From NCBI RefSeq assembly GCF_000003605.2, contig NW_003121911.1, positions 1,254,361 through 1,281,542 on the forward strand: 27,182 nucleotides of DNA, given 5' to 3'. How positions within the stretch are numbered: position 1 is the stretch's first letter; every line of letters begins with the position of its first letter. The DNA is from Saccoglossus kowalevskii (Eukaryota > Hemichordata > Enteropneusta > Harrimaniidae). Made by a program: the position numbers and the translations under genes. The notes beneath the pieces were generated by a model, which ran no database searches, was not told the DNA's origin, and saw only the letters and a program-made list of their open reading frames with translations. Of this stretch, positions 1 to 9,713 are shown in pieces.

Positions 1-1624
1 CTAAATGTGGACGTTTAACAAAAATAAAAATATATGTTGCCCGTGACTTGAAGTTTCGCAAAAAAATTGGGCGTGGTTTCTGAATTATGTTGCTAGTCAT
101 TTTTGTAACTCGATGTACGTAACTCGAATATTTCAGCATCTAAGTTGATTGTACTCGCGGTTTTTTGCTTGATGTAGCTTCTATCACCCACGTTTGTTCG
201 GTCTTACGAATGCGTCTCTTGATAGTAGTTTCTTGCACTTCTCATGAATATACTTGATACAGTTTCTTGCGCCGTGTAGTTTTTTTAGCCGTTCAACTTT
301 TTTAGGGAATGAATGGGTCAGAAATTATCTAAATGTTACTGAGTATGCTACTATGACAACCTATACAAATGAGACAACATGACATATAGTTGTATACTGC
401 GAATGTGCACTTTCTATTCTAAATATCTTCCAGTACATATGGGGCAACGCTCTAAATTGCCCAAACAAATTGAGAAAAAAACAAATTTTATTGGACGACT
501 AACATTTTAGTCACATAATTGACCACGTGTTCGTTATCGTGAAGACAGGTACGAGTATAGGGTTGAAAGGAACGTACCATTTATTTGTCTCGTGTCAATA
601 AATTATTAATATTTATTTTTGCGTTTTATTGTGATATTCAGAATGATCCCAGAACAAAGACTTTCGCTAAATGCTCAATAACCAAGCGATCTTAAGACAT
701 CATATGCGCGATTATAAACCACAAACTGTTCAATCACTTGGCTCTATCGTCGCTGTTTGTATGGTTTGTCTGTTTTCCTTTATATTTCACAGAAATAAAC
801 CAGTTTTTGACCTTTTAGATGAATTAATTGTAAGAGAACAAATACTGTGCAATTATTCTGCCAATACATCCCGGTATCTGCAAACAAATATAGCACAGCT
901 GTAAACTCCGTTCCCACCCTCGCTAATTTAGTTTCAGGCATCAGAAAGTTGATAAAGATGTGCTGACTGTCCTAATAAATGTCTTCGATATATTTCAATG
1001 CTTTCGTTGTCATGGAAATTGACAATAGGCTACATTGGCAGGACTATGCTTACAACCAGGAGCTCAACGTGGTGTACCCGAAGATTACAATCTTGGCCCA
1101 GTTCAGTTCTCCTTCTTCTCCATAAAAATGACATAAACATATGTACTGACGCTTCTAACAGTCGCTTATTTTCAGATTATACATGTACTATTTTTTTTTT
1201 AATTTCATGGAAAGGAACATATATAACTGGCCTGTAAACTAAAGATTCACAAACGACATACATTGAGCATGTGCAATGTAAGAAACTCATAATGCAGACA
1301 ACTTGAAATTATATATTTGACCCTTAAAACGAACCTGAAACAAATCCCCGTGGAAGGACATGCTGATATTATGTGCCCCAAAGGAACGTGTTTGTAAAGC
1401 TGCGTGCCTTTTCGTGACCCTTCATTAAATTCGAAATTCTATGTACAACTTGTAATGAAGCTTATTAGTCCTAAGGTAATGTGACAATACGTCCTAAAAT
1501 CAGTACTAATCCTACTGTATTTTTCCTTATTTGACTTTTAACGTTATAAATAAAACGTGAATGAAGTCCGTTGAAATGTGCTTATCCTACTCTGATCCCG
1601 GGCCTCTACTCCAACAAACCATAG
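1..1624. other. Intergenic, no supported gene
   Basis: AT-rich sequence with only short open frames. The 77-residue frame at 671-904 and the frame at 979-1125 (48 residues, MSSIYFNAF..., ending SSPSSP) resemble nothing I recognise. A TTTCAG precedes the latter near 937, but no donor or coherent exon follows. Confidence 0.6.
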
Positions 1625-1650
1625 ACCTTAGAAAGATCTCTTTCTAAGGT
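1625..1650. repeat. Perfect 12-bp-arm hairpin
   Basis: ACCTTAGAAAGA and TCTTTCTAAGGT are exact reverse complements separated by two bases. It lies in intergenic sequence just left of the CTCF-like pair. Confidence 0.7.
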
Positions 1651-1684
1651 TATGAACTAACACACTTTTCCTATGATAACTCGC

Positions 1685-1696
1685 GCCCTCTAGTGA
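1685..1696 (-). promoter_or_regulatory. CTCF-like motif, left of a divergent pair
   Basis: The minus strand reads TCACTAGAGGGC, matching the CTCF core CCASYAGRKGGC at 11 of 12 positions and continuing into GCGCGA. It is 5.0 kb upstream of the PDE start codon. It forms a 15/16 inverted match with 1899-1914, so it could instead be part of a small inverted-repeat element. Confidence 0.35.
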
Positions 1697-1898
1697 CAGC
1701 GATTCCATGACGCAAATGAAGGATACGGAAGTCATTTACACCGTCGATATCGTTTTGAACTGTAATCGACTATCCATGGAGATGATTATGTTTTTGAATG
1801 ATAGTATTTTTTAAATATCAAAACGACTGCACAATCAAAAACTACAGTTGACCTGAACGACATTAGCGTCACCGATTTTACGTTACAGAAACATTCCA

Positions 1899-1910
1899 TC
1901 ACTAGGGGGC
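1899..1910 (+). promoter_or_regulatory. CTCF-like motif, right of a divergent pair
   Basis: The plus strand reads TCACTAGGGGGC followed by GCG, again 11 of 12 to the CTCF core. It points away from the partner at 1685-1696. CTCF is present in bilaterians, but whether this lineage uses this core is assumed. Confidence 0.35.
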
Positions 1911-1914
1911 GCGA

Positions 1915-4179
1915 TTTATAAGAATCTTTATAACTTGAACGCACACCTCTGTAATTATCTTTCGCTAATTTAAAATTCAAGATATATGTACGCACTTAAT
2001 TTATCAACATAATTTTAAATTTGCATCAGCACTGCACTAAAATACTCATAATATACATAAATTTGAGGCTGGTCTGACGAATTTCATTTCATTTCATCAT
2101 TTAGGTGTTGTAGGTCATTTTTTTATTTCAGATTTTTTTTGTAAGCCCTACCCTTAATCTCAAAAGGGGGAGGGGCTATAACTATCACTTTTTTTCTCAA
2201 AGAAGCCACCAATCTGATTAGAATAAGATCCTAGTTTGGGTTTTATTTATTTATTATTATTATTTTTAAGAATATTCTTTTAATTACGTATTGATATCAT
2301 ACACTTTATTTTATTTTATTTCATTTGAATTTATTGTATATTTGCTGGCAAGTTTTGGTACAGTTTTGTTAATCGCGAAAGTGATAGTTAAAGTGGCATT
2401 CAGCCTTCGTAATGTTGTTATAACTCACTATACGGAGTCTATAGAGAGGTATATGGTATATGAGAGTCAGTTCCCATCAACCCAGGGAGCTCACACTAGC
2501 AACTCATAGCTGACAGACTCGGTCGCGTTGAACGTTGTTACGAAATGTCAACCACTATAAATCCACTGCTGACGGCACGTATTTTTTTCGGTGATATTAG
2601 TAGCTTTGTAATCCCTAGATTATCCAGTTCTGGATTTACAAAATGAAATGTACGCAATAATAATAATAAAATATAAATAAAATATTTAAAATTAAACTAA
2701 ATTCTAGCCGTACAATACACCAGATTTTAGTAATCAGATTGTTGTGCCCTGGGCTATTTTTTTCTCCATTTCCCCCCACACTGATTGGTTCTGAATCGAT
2801 GGATATAGTGAAAGAATAGTGAAGTAAAATCTATTCAAAGCGTTCTGGAGATTTCTGTAAATGTTAATCTAACAACTTCAAGTTGAATGTCATGATTTAT
2901 ATTTCAGTCAGTTTGACAGTGGTTGCCATGACATATACTGATAAAGGTTAATGACAAGACCAGATGGCGAGCTGGTCGAAATCAACCAAAACCATCTTAT
3001 GACTCTGCAGTTTTTAAGATACAATACAGTAGCTGTAATCCTAAACCAATTTTGTTTGCGATTCTAACTAAGGCGGTATCTTTGTGGAATGTTAGTGCAA
3101 GACTATTACCCCGTAAATATTAGTTAGTGTTGACAATATATAGTAGTGTTTTTCTAGAAAGCTTGACGAGTAATTAATTGATTATGATGTGTAAAACTTT
3201 CATGTGATTGGTTGTTTGTTGGAAGGAAAGGCCTTGGAGTCTCTTATACTGATTGTAATTGGTTAAGGAGTGACAAGAAATAAAGAGTGATTTAATGCTG
3301 TCTCGGGTGAAAACCAGGGACTTGGCAGAGAATCGTTTGGGAACATGAACGAAGCTTGTGTGTGTTTTTGTCAGCCTAGTGTGGAAACGACCGAATTCCG
3401 GTTACCTAAGTGAAAGGTTTTTAACCATCAAAAATACCTATCACATGAAGGTCAGCGCCAGCCCCGGATACGTCAATCTGACGGCAAAGGAACATCTTTC
3501 CATTGCGTCCATATTTTTTTTTTTTTAAATACTGATTGAATAATCGCCCCCAAAATAAAATTCGATTGTGTATCCCACCTGCTACAAGTTTGTTGGCATC
3601 GAGTGGCAGGGACGGACGAAGGGACTTTTTTCATGCATTCATGATATTACTTAGTATATTATTTGTGCATCGGTTCTTTTATTGAAACGCGTAAGATTTA
3701 ACAGAAATTGGGTAGCTAAAAATAACTAACATTAGCGACTACAATTCACGCCAGGTATTTATTTTTAAGCTGTTTCATATAGGAGGGCGTATAATTGTTA
3801 GTCCCGTAAAAGAATGTGAACGAAATGAATACCAATGAATCATCAGTGATTGAAAGGTGATGCTTTGTCAATATCATATTTTTGTTTTTGAATTTAGTGA
3901 GTGAAGGAGTAAAGCAAGTGTTATTAGTTTTAATTGTCATTATAAATTTATACTGATTGTTCAGATTAGAAAAGTCTATGATGTTTTTCATCAAATGAAT
4001 CTTGTTTTGTTTTTTTATTTATATATAGGGGACATAATATTATAAAAATGTTATTTCCACTTCATTTACTGAACATAATTCACATATCCTTGTCTCCATT
4101 TTTCTTATATTGTTTGTCTCCCGTATTATATGTTACTGTAAATCCAAGCAACAATACCCAACTATAATCTAAACAATCA
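1915..4179. other. Intergenic, simple repeats only
   Basis: It contains ATTTC repeats (2081-2096), TTA/TTTA-rich tracts (about 2240-2270) and AAT repeats (about 2658-2690). The motif CAATCTGATTA occurs at 2210 and inverted at 2731-2741, shared with the 9.5 kb foldback. No coding evidence. Confidence 0.55.
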
Positions 4180-4999
4180 ATGTCAAAAGGCAATATTTAC
4201 AAATCCGAGAACACACAGGGGACACACAAACAAAACAAACAACGCACTGTCAAATCGGTGAGAGATACATGGACCTCAAGGCACAAACCAAGAGGTGCTG
4301 TCAGGTGTTTCGAAAAGAGTGGGCACATCCTGCTCCACATGTGGCACCCGCCATATATCTGTCTGAGTCACAATGGTGAATTTTTAGGTCATCCTCGTGC
4401 AAGACAATTGACATCCAGCGCTTCTATTATCATCTGTTTCATAGAAACATGATACTTGTCCACCAGGTGATGATACTTGCCATAGAACTTTTTAAATGAC
4501 AAACCCTTGACTTAATAGTTTAAAACAGAGAAGACGATGTCGTTGTAAAACATCAGAATACATACTACATGCTCTGCCATAACGGATAAGCTGAGATATG
4601 TAAACGCCATAAGCGGGGGGAAACAGGTACATGTATATTGAAAAATTTATGATAGTGAAATTGAAATCATCTCTTTTGTCATAAAGTCTGGTAGAAAGAT
4701 GACTATTGTTGTCAAATTTGAGGTACATGTCAAGGTAATGAGGCCGAGGAAGTTGATTCTGTAGTTTCTTTAATGTCCAGTTCTGTGGGATATATTAATA
4801 GGAGCGAATCACAAAAGTTAGGATTGTTGATGGAAAGGACATCATCAATATATCTAAATGTAAAATTAAAAGATTTAGCTTCTTTAAATTTTTTGTTTCT
4901 AACAAGTTTCTGAAGAAACTCGGTCTCATACGAGAATAAAAAAAAGTCGGCCAGCAAGTCATCATTCTCAACTCTGGCTGGTATTTTAAGAGAAACCAT
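4180..4999 (-). mobile_element. Truncated retroelement remnant (RT fragment plus 3' tail)
   Basis: The element runs on the minus strand. Beyond the RT stop at 4389, the stretch to about 4180 reads, on the minus strand, as a non-coding tail including GGTGCCACATGTGGAGCAGG. From memory this resembles the 3' flank of related elements in bivalves, but it was not checked. No terminal repeats or target-site duplications were identified, so both ends are approximate. The upstream edge is blurred: stops interrupt the RT frame above 5000, although TTFTEEEIQANHKSF at about 5001-5050 could be further decayed coding sequence. Confidence 0.55.
4389..4999 (-). pseudogene. Broken reverse-transcriptase fragment, Penelope-like type
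   Basis: Reading the minus strand from 4999 gives a degenerate IP....LLAD block, then FLFSYETEFLQKLV, then FRYIDDVLSINNP. YIDD in the last block is the catalytic YxDD box of reverse transcriptases. The frame breaks near 4730 by one extra T: ASLP should read ASYLD. It resumes as YLKFDNN, LYDKRDDFNFTIINF and YGVYISQLIRYGRACS, and stops at 4492. A second shift recovers FKKFYGKYHHLVDKYHVSM down to a stop at 4389. The order matches the C-terminal half of RT proteins common in marine invertebrate genomes, which I place nearest Penelope-like elements. The N-terminal fingers, and the endonuclease if any, are missing. At least two frameshifts make it inactive. Confidence 0.75.
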
Positions 5000-6339
5000 G
5001 AAAGACTTGTGATTCGCCTGGATTTCTTCCTCAGTAAAAGTGGTTTGTCTATAAGTAAATGAGGATTATTCCGTCGAAACTCACTTGCTATGGATTTCTT
5101 GAATATCTGCATTTGTTATTATAGTACAATAAGTGTGAAATTGTTTTTGAAATTTCCAGTAGGTCCTCCCTTTTTCACCAGACTTTATTTATTTCTAGTT
5201 TGCTATAGACTGGGCATTGTTAGCCCTGTGTTAGTAATTGTTTTGCTTGTCTCAATCAATTGAGTTTGGTTGTGTAGTATTGGTTAACTACAGTTGAGGG
5301 ACTCTGGGTTAACTGAGGTGTTATTACACTAGACCAATTTGGTTATTGTTGTGTATTTACTAAAGTTACTTCCTTCACCAGCTTATTCCGTTACTAGTAT
5401 GTGGTGTAGCTATAAGGTGAGTATTTCTCATCTTGTTTACCAGTTCTCCATAAATACATGTATTGGAGGTGTTTTTTATTACCTGTGAATATGAACCGCA
5501 AGAGACGTAGATGAACATCCCCCAACATCTGATTTATGTGCTTTCGTCTCGCCAAATGTCACTACCATAAGCTAGGATTTGTCATACAATAATACTCACT
5601 AGCATACGCTGGGGGCGCTGTTCTCCACTGGTTGTGAAGAAGACCGTGGCGTATTCAGTTTACTAATCATAATCAATCCATCCTTGTGAAAGTGCTGCAG
5701 TTTCATTTGCCTTCGCATCACTTTATTTTGTGTTCCAGGAATTAAACTGTGTATTAAAAACACTTCATACCACCTGTGTCTTTGATTAGACACTACGAGA
5801 GAGTATGTCGTTGTCCCTTTCCGTTATCATGTAATGTATATTTCAATATGCACATAATGTACCTTTATCGTCCTGTACATTTAATGGCAAGTGTGAGAGA
5901 AGTCTGCATCAAACTCTCAATTTCAGATTGCCGCATGAGCGCAACACAATTCCGCACATAATTCTCTAATTTCAGCTATGTTCTCGTTAACTGAGAAAAA
6001 ATATGGTCAGATTGAATTGGATTGAAAATAAATTATTTCCGTTTCCATACCACGGGATCACAACAGTTCCGTTGGCATGCCAACGCAACTAGTCATTTGG
6101 ATTAGTCGTCTGGATTTCAATTGAACAGAGCTGATGTTGAGAATGTTGCACATCTCCCGCTGCAAACCTGGCCTGTTACCGCCTCCATGTCATTTCAATT
6201 ATTCAAAACATGAGTCAGTCGTGTATTTTAGCACTATACATTATTATGAGACTAAATACAGGATTTTTTTAATTTTAAAACACGCAAGGTTTAATTTTAA
6301 TCAAATTCATGTTACACGTTCCTAAATAGTAACCACGAT
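5000..6339. other. Intergenic between the RT remnant and the PDE promoter
   Basis: It may contain decayed upstream RT sequence up to about 5112. The 64-residue minus-strand frame at 5599-5793 looks mildly protein-like but has no recognisable family. The 6070 palindrome is listed separately. Confidence 0.5.
6070..6085. promoter_or_regulatory. Perfect 16-bp palindrome upstream of the PDE promoter
   Basis: CGTTGGCATGCCAACG is its own reverse complement. It sits about 530 bp before the start codon. TTGGC..GCCAA resembles an NFI dimer site with too short a spacer, and TGGCATGCCA is an imperfect p53-family half site. No family is assigned. Confidence 0.35.
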
Positions 6340-6508
6340 AATGATGTCATTGGCGATCATCCAATCATCGACCTTCAAAATGAATAGATAATTAGTTGAT
6401 ACTAAACGCGGCGCGAGTGTCACTCATCTTGGCTCAGTAGTGATTTCGTTAACTGCTGTCTGCTGCAACTGAATCTCGCTACGAACTGCAACAATAATTT
6501 CTTTTCGA
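6340..6508 (+). promoter_or_regulatory. Presumed promoter and proximal 5' region of the PDE gene
   Basis: The 280 bp before the start codon are richer in CpG than the flanks (for example CGCGGCGCGAG near 6407). They contain a CRE-like TGATGTCA near 6343, an inverted CCAAT (ATTGG, 6349-6353) and a direct CCAAT (6361-6365). The transcription start is not visible. TCAGT-like initiator text (GGCTCAGTAG, about 6431) is one candidate. No clear TATA box was found. The call rests on position and composition. Confidence 0.4.
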
Positions 6509-6564
6509 ATGTGGCGCACCTGATGAGGCTAGCGGTTGATACGGCTTCTGCCGACTCTGTATAG
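6509..6564 (+). promoter_or_regulatory. Two overlapping upstream ORFs in the PDE leader
   Basis: ATG 6509 encodes four residues (MWRT) and stops at TGA 6521-6523. The last base of that stop is the first base of the next ATG (6523), giving a TGATG overlap. The second uORF has 13 codons and stops at TAG 6562-6564, 53 bases before the PDE ATG. Such an arrangement can limit initiation at the main start or allow reinitiation. It matters only if transcription begins upstream of 6509, which the sequence cannot show. Confidence 0.4.
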
Positions 6565-6617
6565 TGACATTTACGAAAGTGTTAGCGCATTTTGAAGGAT
6601 TACTCGAACTTGCAGAC

Positions 6618-7238
6618 ATGGGAACGAAACAGATAACCAGGGAAGATGTCGCGAAGTTTTTGGAGAACGATTACCAGTTCGCCGAGGAATATTTCTCGAC
6701 GTCAGCTACAGCAAGCATGGTAGAAAAATGGGTAGCTAAACACCCGGGTCACAAAGACGCGCAGTCGTTTGCAGACTCCGACTCAATCGGAGAGACGGAG
6801 AAAGGGGCCGCAATTTTGAAACACTTTCGGAAATCGATGTCAGGAGCCGGGGGCTCGTTGAAGAGTCTGATAAGCGGTAGTCCAAAGCCAAAGACGTTAC
6901 GCAGAAGTCGTACCGTGTTGAAAGAAATGAATGAAAAGGAACTGTTCATGGAACTGATTCGTGACATTTCTAATGAATTAGATATTAACTCATTAAGCCA
7001 CAAAATTCTGCTTAACGTCAGCGTTTTGACAAACGGTGATCGGTGCAGTTTGTTTTTGGTAAGAGGCTCCAAGGAAAATCGCCAGCTTGTTTCGAAGCTG
7101 TTTGATGTCAATGAGAATTCAACACTGGAAGATTCTATACACTCAGAAGCTAAAGAAATACGCTTGCCGTTTGGTAAAGGAATCGTCGGACATGTTGCGC
7201 TCACTAAGGAAACGGTTAACATCAAAAATGCTTACGAG
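6618..7238 (+). CDS. PDE11: First coding exon of a PDE11-like dual cAMP/cGMP phosphodiesterase (5' partial gene)
   Basis: The exon encodes residues 1-207 of a class I cyclic-nucleotide phosphodiesterase, which hydrolyses cAMP and/or cGMP in the cytosol. ATG 6618 is the first ATG after an in-frame TGA at 6537 and has G at -3 and +4, a good Kozak context. Residues 11-43 match the N-terminal PDE5/11 segment (VAKFLEN, MVEKWVAKH). Residues 50-105 are a Ser/Lys/Arg-rich linker with RKS and RRS sites that could be phosphorylated. GAF-A starts near residue 115 (DISNELD, SLSHKIL), with DRCSLFLV at 141-148, LVSKLFDV at 157-164 and KGIVGHV at 187-193. The exon ends at NIKNAYE before GTAAGT, in phase 0, which agrees with where I recall the PDE5/PDE11 exon boundary. 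DRCSLFLV, DISN..D and VEKW favour PDE11 over PDE5. The rest of GAF-A, GAF-B and the HD-type catalytic domain lie outside the window or beyond the visible intron. No frameshift is present. Confidence 0.92.
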
Positions 7239-7244
7239 GTAAGT
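7239..7244 (+). other. 5' splice donor of PDE exon 1
   Basis: GAG|GTAAGT is a full consensus U1-type donor. It falls exactly where PDE5/11 homology stops: the reading after it (VSTTTCSSNALKNE, then a stop) is unrelated to the family. A perfect 16-bp palindrome starts two bases beyond it, at 7246. Confidence 0.9.
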
Positions 7245-7245
7245 A

Positions 7246-7261
7246 CTACTACATGTAGTAG
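7246..7261. repeat. Perfect palindrome directly after the splice donor
   Basis: CTACTACATGTAGTAG is an exact 16-bp palindrome. In RNA it can form a six-pair stem with a CATG loop, two bases after the end of GTAAGT. Confidence 0.6.
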
Positions 7262-7508
7262 CAATGCGTTGAAGAATGAATGACTAAATCAACGACCAGA
7301 CACAAGACCGCCGTTGGTCGCACACCTGCTGCCTTATGTGCTATTGTATAAGTGACTACAGCCTTTCATTGTTCATGCCCCGTTATATTTGAACACCGCG
7401 GGTCTGTTGTTTACAGGATTTCCCTAACAGTCTGTCTGCTATCATGGCCGAGGACCCTCCAATTTAGTTTGAGGGTTTCCCTCTAAAGGATGGCTCGCTA
7501 TCCGTAAT

Positions 7509-7531
7509 CAGCGCGCGCTGTACTCGCGCGA
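7509..7531. repeat. CpG-rich palindrome cluster
   Basis: CAGCGCGCGCTG (7509-7520) is a perfect 12-bp palindrome, followed by TCGCGCGA (7524-7531), another perfect palindrome. This CpG-dense patch is unusual in the AT-rich intron and lies 270 bp after exon 1. It may be the 3' edge of a promoter-associated CpG region. Confidence 0.45.
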
Positions 7532-9472
7532 AATATAAAATTCGACTGTTTTTTTCGGGTCCGGGTACCTATTTCTGTATTTATACTCTTTCAACTCAGT
7601 CGAATCCTTTTTCAGATGTCTTCACAGCATATCAGATTACTACAAGTTTCAAGTTTCGAACTACTGTCAACGGAAATTACTTCCGATTTTTGACAATTTA
7701 TAAAATTGAAACACGTTTGATTGAATGGTGAGTAAAACTCTTTGACGTCGAACCGGGCCTGCGTTGTTGTCGAACACAATATTAGCTCATTAACATTTCT
7801 GTGTGTTTTACCATAGTTCTGCCTTATTTTATAACATTGAGGATACAAGCAAATTCTAACATCTGTCGTTTTGTTCATTATTGTAAAAAAAGGGAGAATG
7901 TGAGCCGAACCGTTTTGGCCGTAGGCTACACCTAATAAGTAACTTGATTAACATTGACACCAAAAACGGTTTGGTTTTGGCACCTCATTACCGTGGCATT
8001 GCAGTTGTATCAGAATAATATCATTTAATTGATCGCTTATGCAAACATCAGATGGATTAAACTCAAAGTTTTTAATAAAAGCAATGTTTTGTGTTATGTC
8101 ACATGTGATATTTGCGACTATATGTATGTTTTAAACAAGCAGTCAGCGGCATAAAAGATGCGATTTTGAATGTGCTGTGCGGGAGAGTTTCGCCTTCACG
8201 CCGAGCAACTCACAAATACAATGTACTTTGCTTGTTGTGGAGAAAACAAAAGAGCCTGGCGCCTTGTCATTTGTTCTGTATATCAAAAGGGTTTCCCAGA
8301 GTTTGATGGTGAATAGGAGTTTTACGGCTTGAATACACAGGATAAATCAAAGTGTTCGCCATACATCCTTACAACTTCTATGCAGGGGAGATGTGTGCAG
8401 TGTGGTGTAATGCTATAATCCATGCAAAAAATCAACGGTGTTTTGTTAGAACATAGCGTTTCTCTTAGAGGGAGTTGAACTTGTATGTTCCTAGGTTGTC
8501 ATACTTTCATAGTGGTTTGTCGAGTTTTAGTGTATGAAATGAAGGACACCGTGAACCTAATCAAGTGGCTAGGCACTGATTTTGCATAAGAATATGCCAA
8601 TGTCAAATTACTGAGTCAATGCTATTAAAAGAAGTTCAGTTCTCTATGCTTTTCAAATACCTGGACATTAAAAGCATAGCAACCAACGGGTGTTTCTTCA
8701 TTGAAATTTTACTGCCATGAAAACACAGTAACGATACTGGCTTTTTTTGTGAGTACTTTATTGAAAGTCTAAAAAAAAAAGTTATTATACCAAGCAAGGC
8801 AATAAATAGGACAAACAAATCACGAACAGTTAATTTAGCAAAATAGAATTTATTGTTTTGTGACCTGGATTTATTGAGTTAATAAGAAAATAAGACCATT
8901 TGCTGTTCCCTGAGGTACCTGACAGTCGATTGAACAAAAAGGGTTTACAAAAATTGATGGTGATTTTGTTATATTTTAAATGACCATTAAAAAGAAATCT
9001 AATTGTGTCTCTCATTCGTACTCCTAATTTATTTGCACATTTTAATTGAACTCTACTGATGTAGATGTCCAGCATCTTCTGCTATTGTTCAGAGAAAAGT
9101 ATTGCTCTCTATACTAGGCCTCGGTACTTGGAAGTACAATCGCCTGCCTTCTCTGGTTATAGCCGCTTCTCATAAAAATAGATATTTGTGAACGAGCAAA
9201 CACAGCATTGTTCAGACTGTTGGTTACCTGCCAACTTAGCCTGTTACAGCTTGGCTCGTATTGACAAGCTGCGTGCAAATGTTTTTTTCACACGTATTCC
9301 TCCATGTACAACTGGGACAGTTTTAGTGGAAAATTACATAGCTAACAAAACAAAATGTTTAAAGGGTGATGTTGAATATTCCATAATTTGAGGCTGTGCT
9401 ATTTATCCAAAGAAAAATGTAGTAAGATATTAGTCAGAAGTTTGATTTTTGAACATCTTGGGCATCATCAAG

Positions 9473-9713
9473 TCACTGATCAATCTGATTAAAATCTGAT
9501 GTAGGTATGAGGCTTCAATTTTTTTTTTTTTTTTTTTTATGACCCTTTATATAATATTTATTTGTACTTTAGTTTGAATATGTTGATTTTTTGTTTTTTC
9601 TTGCTGTTAATCAGTTCTTAGAAAATCGTGTCCCAAATAAATATTATATAGAGTTATAAAAAAAAAATTGGAGCCTCATACCTGCATTGGATTTTAATCA
9701 GATTGGTCACTGA
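9473..9713. repeat. Foldback (long inverted repeat), possible MITE
   Basis: The left arm (9473-9564) and right arm (9634-9713) are inverted copies. The first 46 or so bases of the left arm match the reverse complement of the right arm with about six differences, sharing CAATCTGATTAAAATC and GGTATGAGGC. Both then have a poly-T run (20 T's on the left, about 10 as read on the right), and both end in TATATAATATTTATTTG. The loop is about 69 bp. No coding capacity is present. The structure fits a non-autonomous foldback or MITE-type insertion. Confidence 0.75.

Larger units (their letters stand above)
1681..1914. repeat. Short inverted repeat enclosing about 200 bp
   Basis: TCGCGCCCTCTAGTGA at 1681-1696 and the reverse complement of 1899-1914 differ at one base in 16. 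Weaker similarity runs a few bases outward (ATAA..TCGCG). It could be the termini of a tiny non-autonomous element or a paired binding site. No target duplication was recognised. Confidence 0.4.

Noticed and set aside
4180-4452. 90-residue plus-strand frame
   Set aside because: It lies antisense to the retroelement tail and RT end and shows no domain.
4795-5112. 105-residue minus-strand frame
   Set aside because: It reads the RT region out of frame. The frame ending at 4730 carries the YIDD motif instead.
5611-5625. CTCF-like GCTGGGGGCGCTG
   Set aside because: Only about 8 of 12 core positions fit, so it was not listed with the pair at 1685/1899.
5599-5793. 64-residue minus-strand frame with protein-like composition
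   Set aside because: No recognised family, and the splice sites at either side are weak, so it cannot be supported as an exon.
6564-6617. N-terminal extension of the PDE from a GTG at 6564
   Set aside because: It requires a non-AUG start. The first in-frame ATG (6618) has a good context, and PDE homology begins after it.
6749-7225. 158-residue minus-strand frame over the PDE exon
   Set aside because: It is the antisense shadow of the conserved exon, and its translation resembles nothing known.
7612-7878. Cysteine-containing 88-residue minus-strand frame
   Set aside because: The cysteines follow no known spacing and there is no signal peptide. Judged random.
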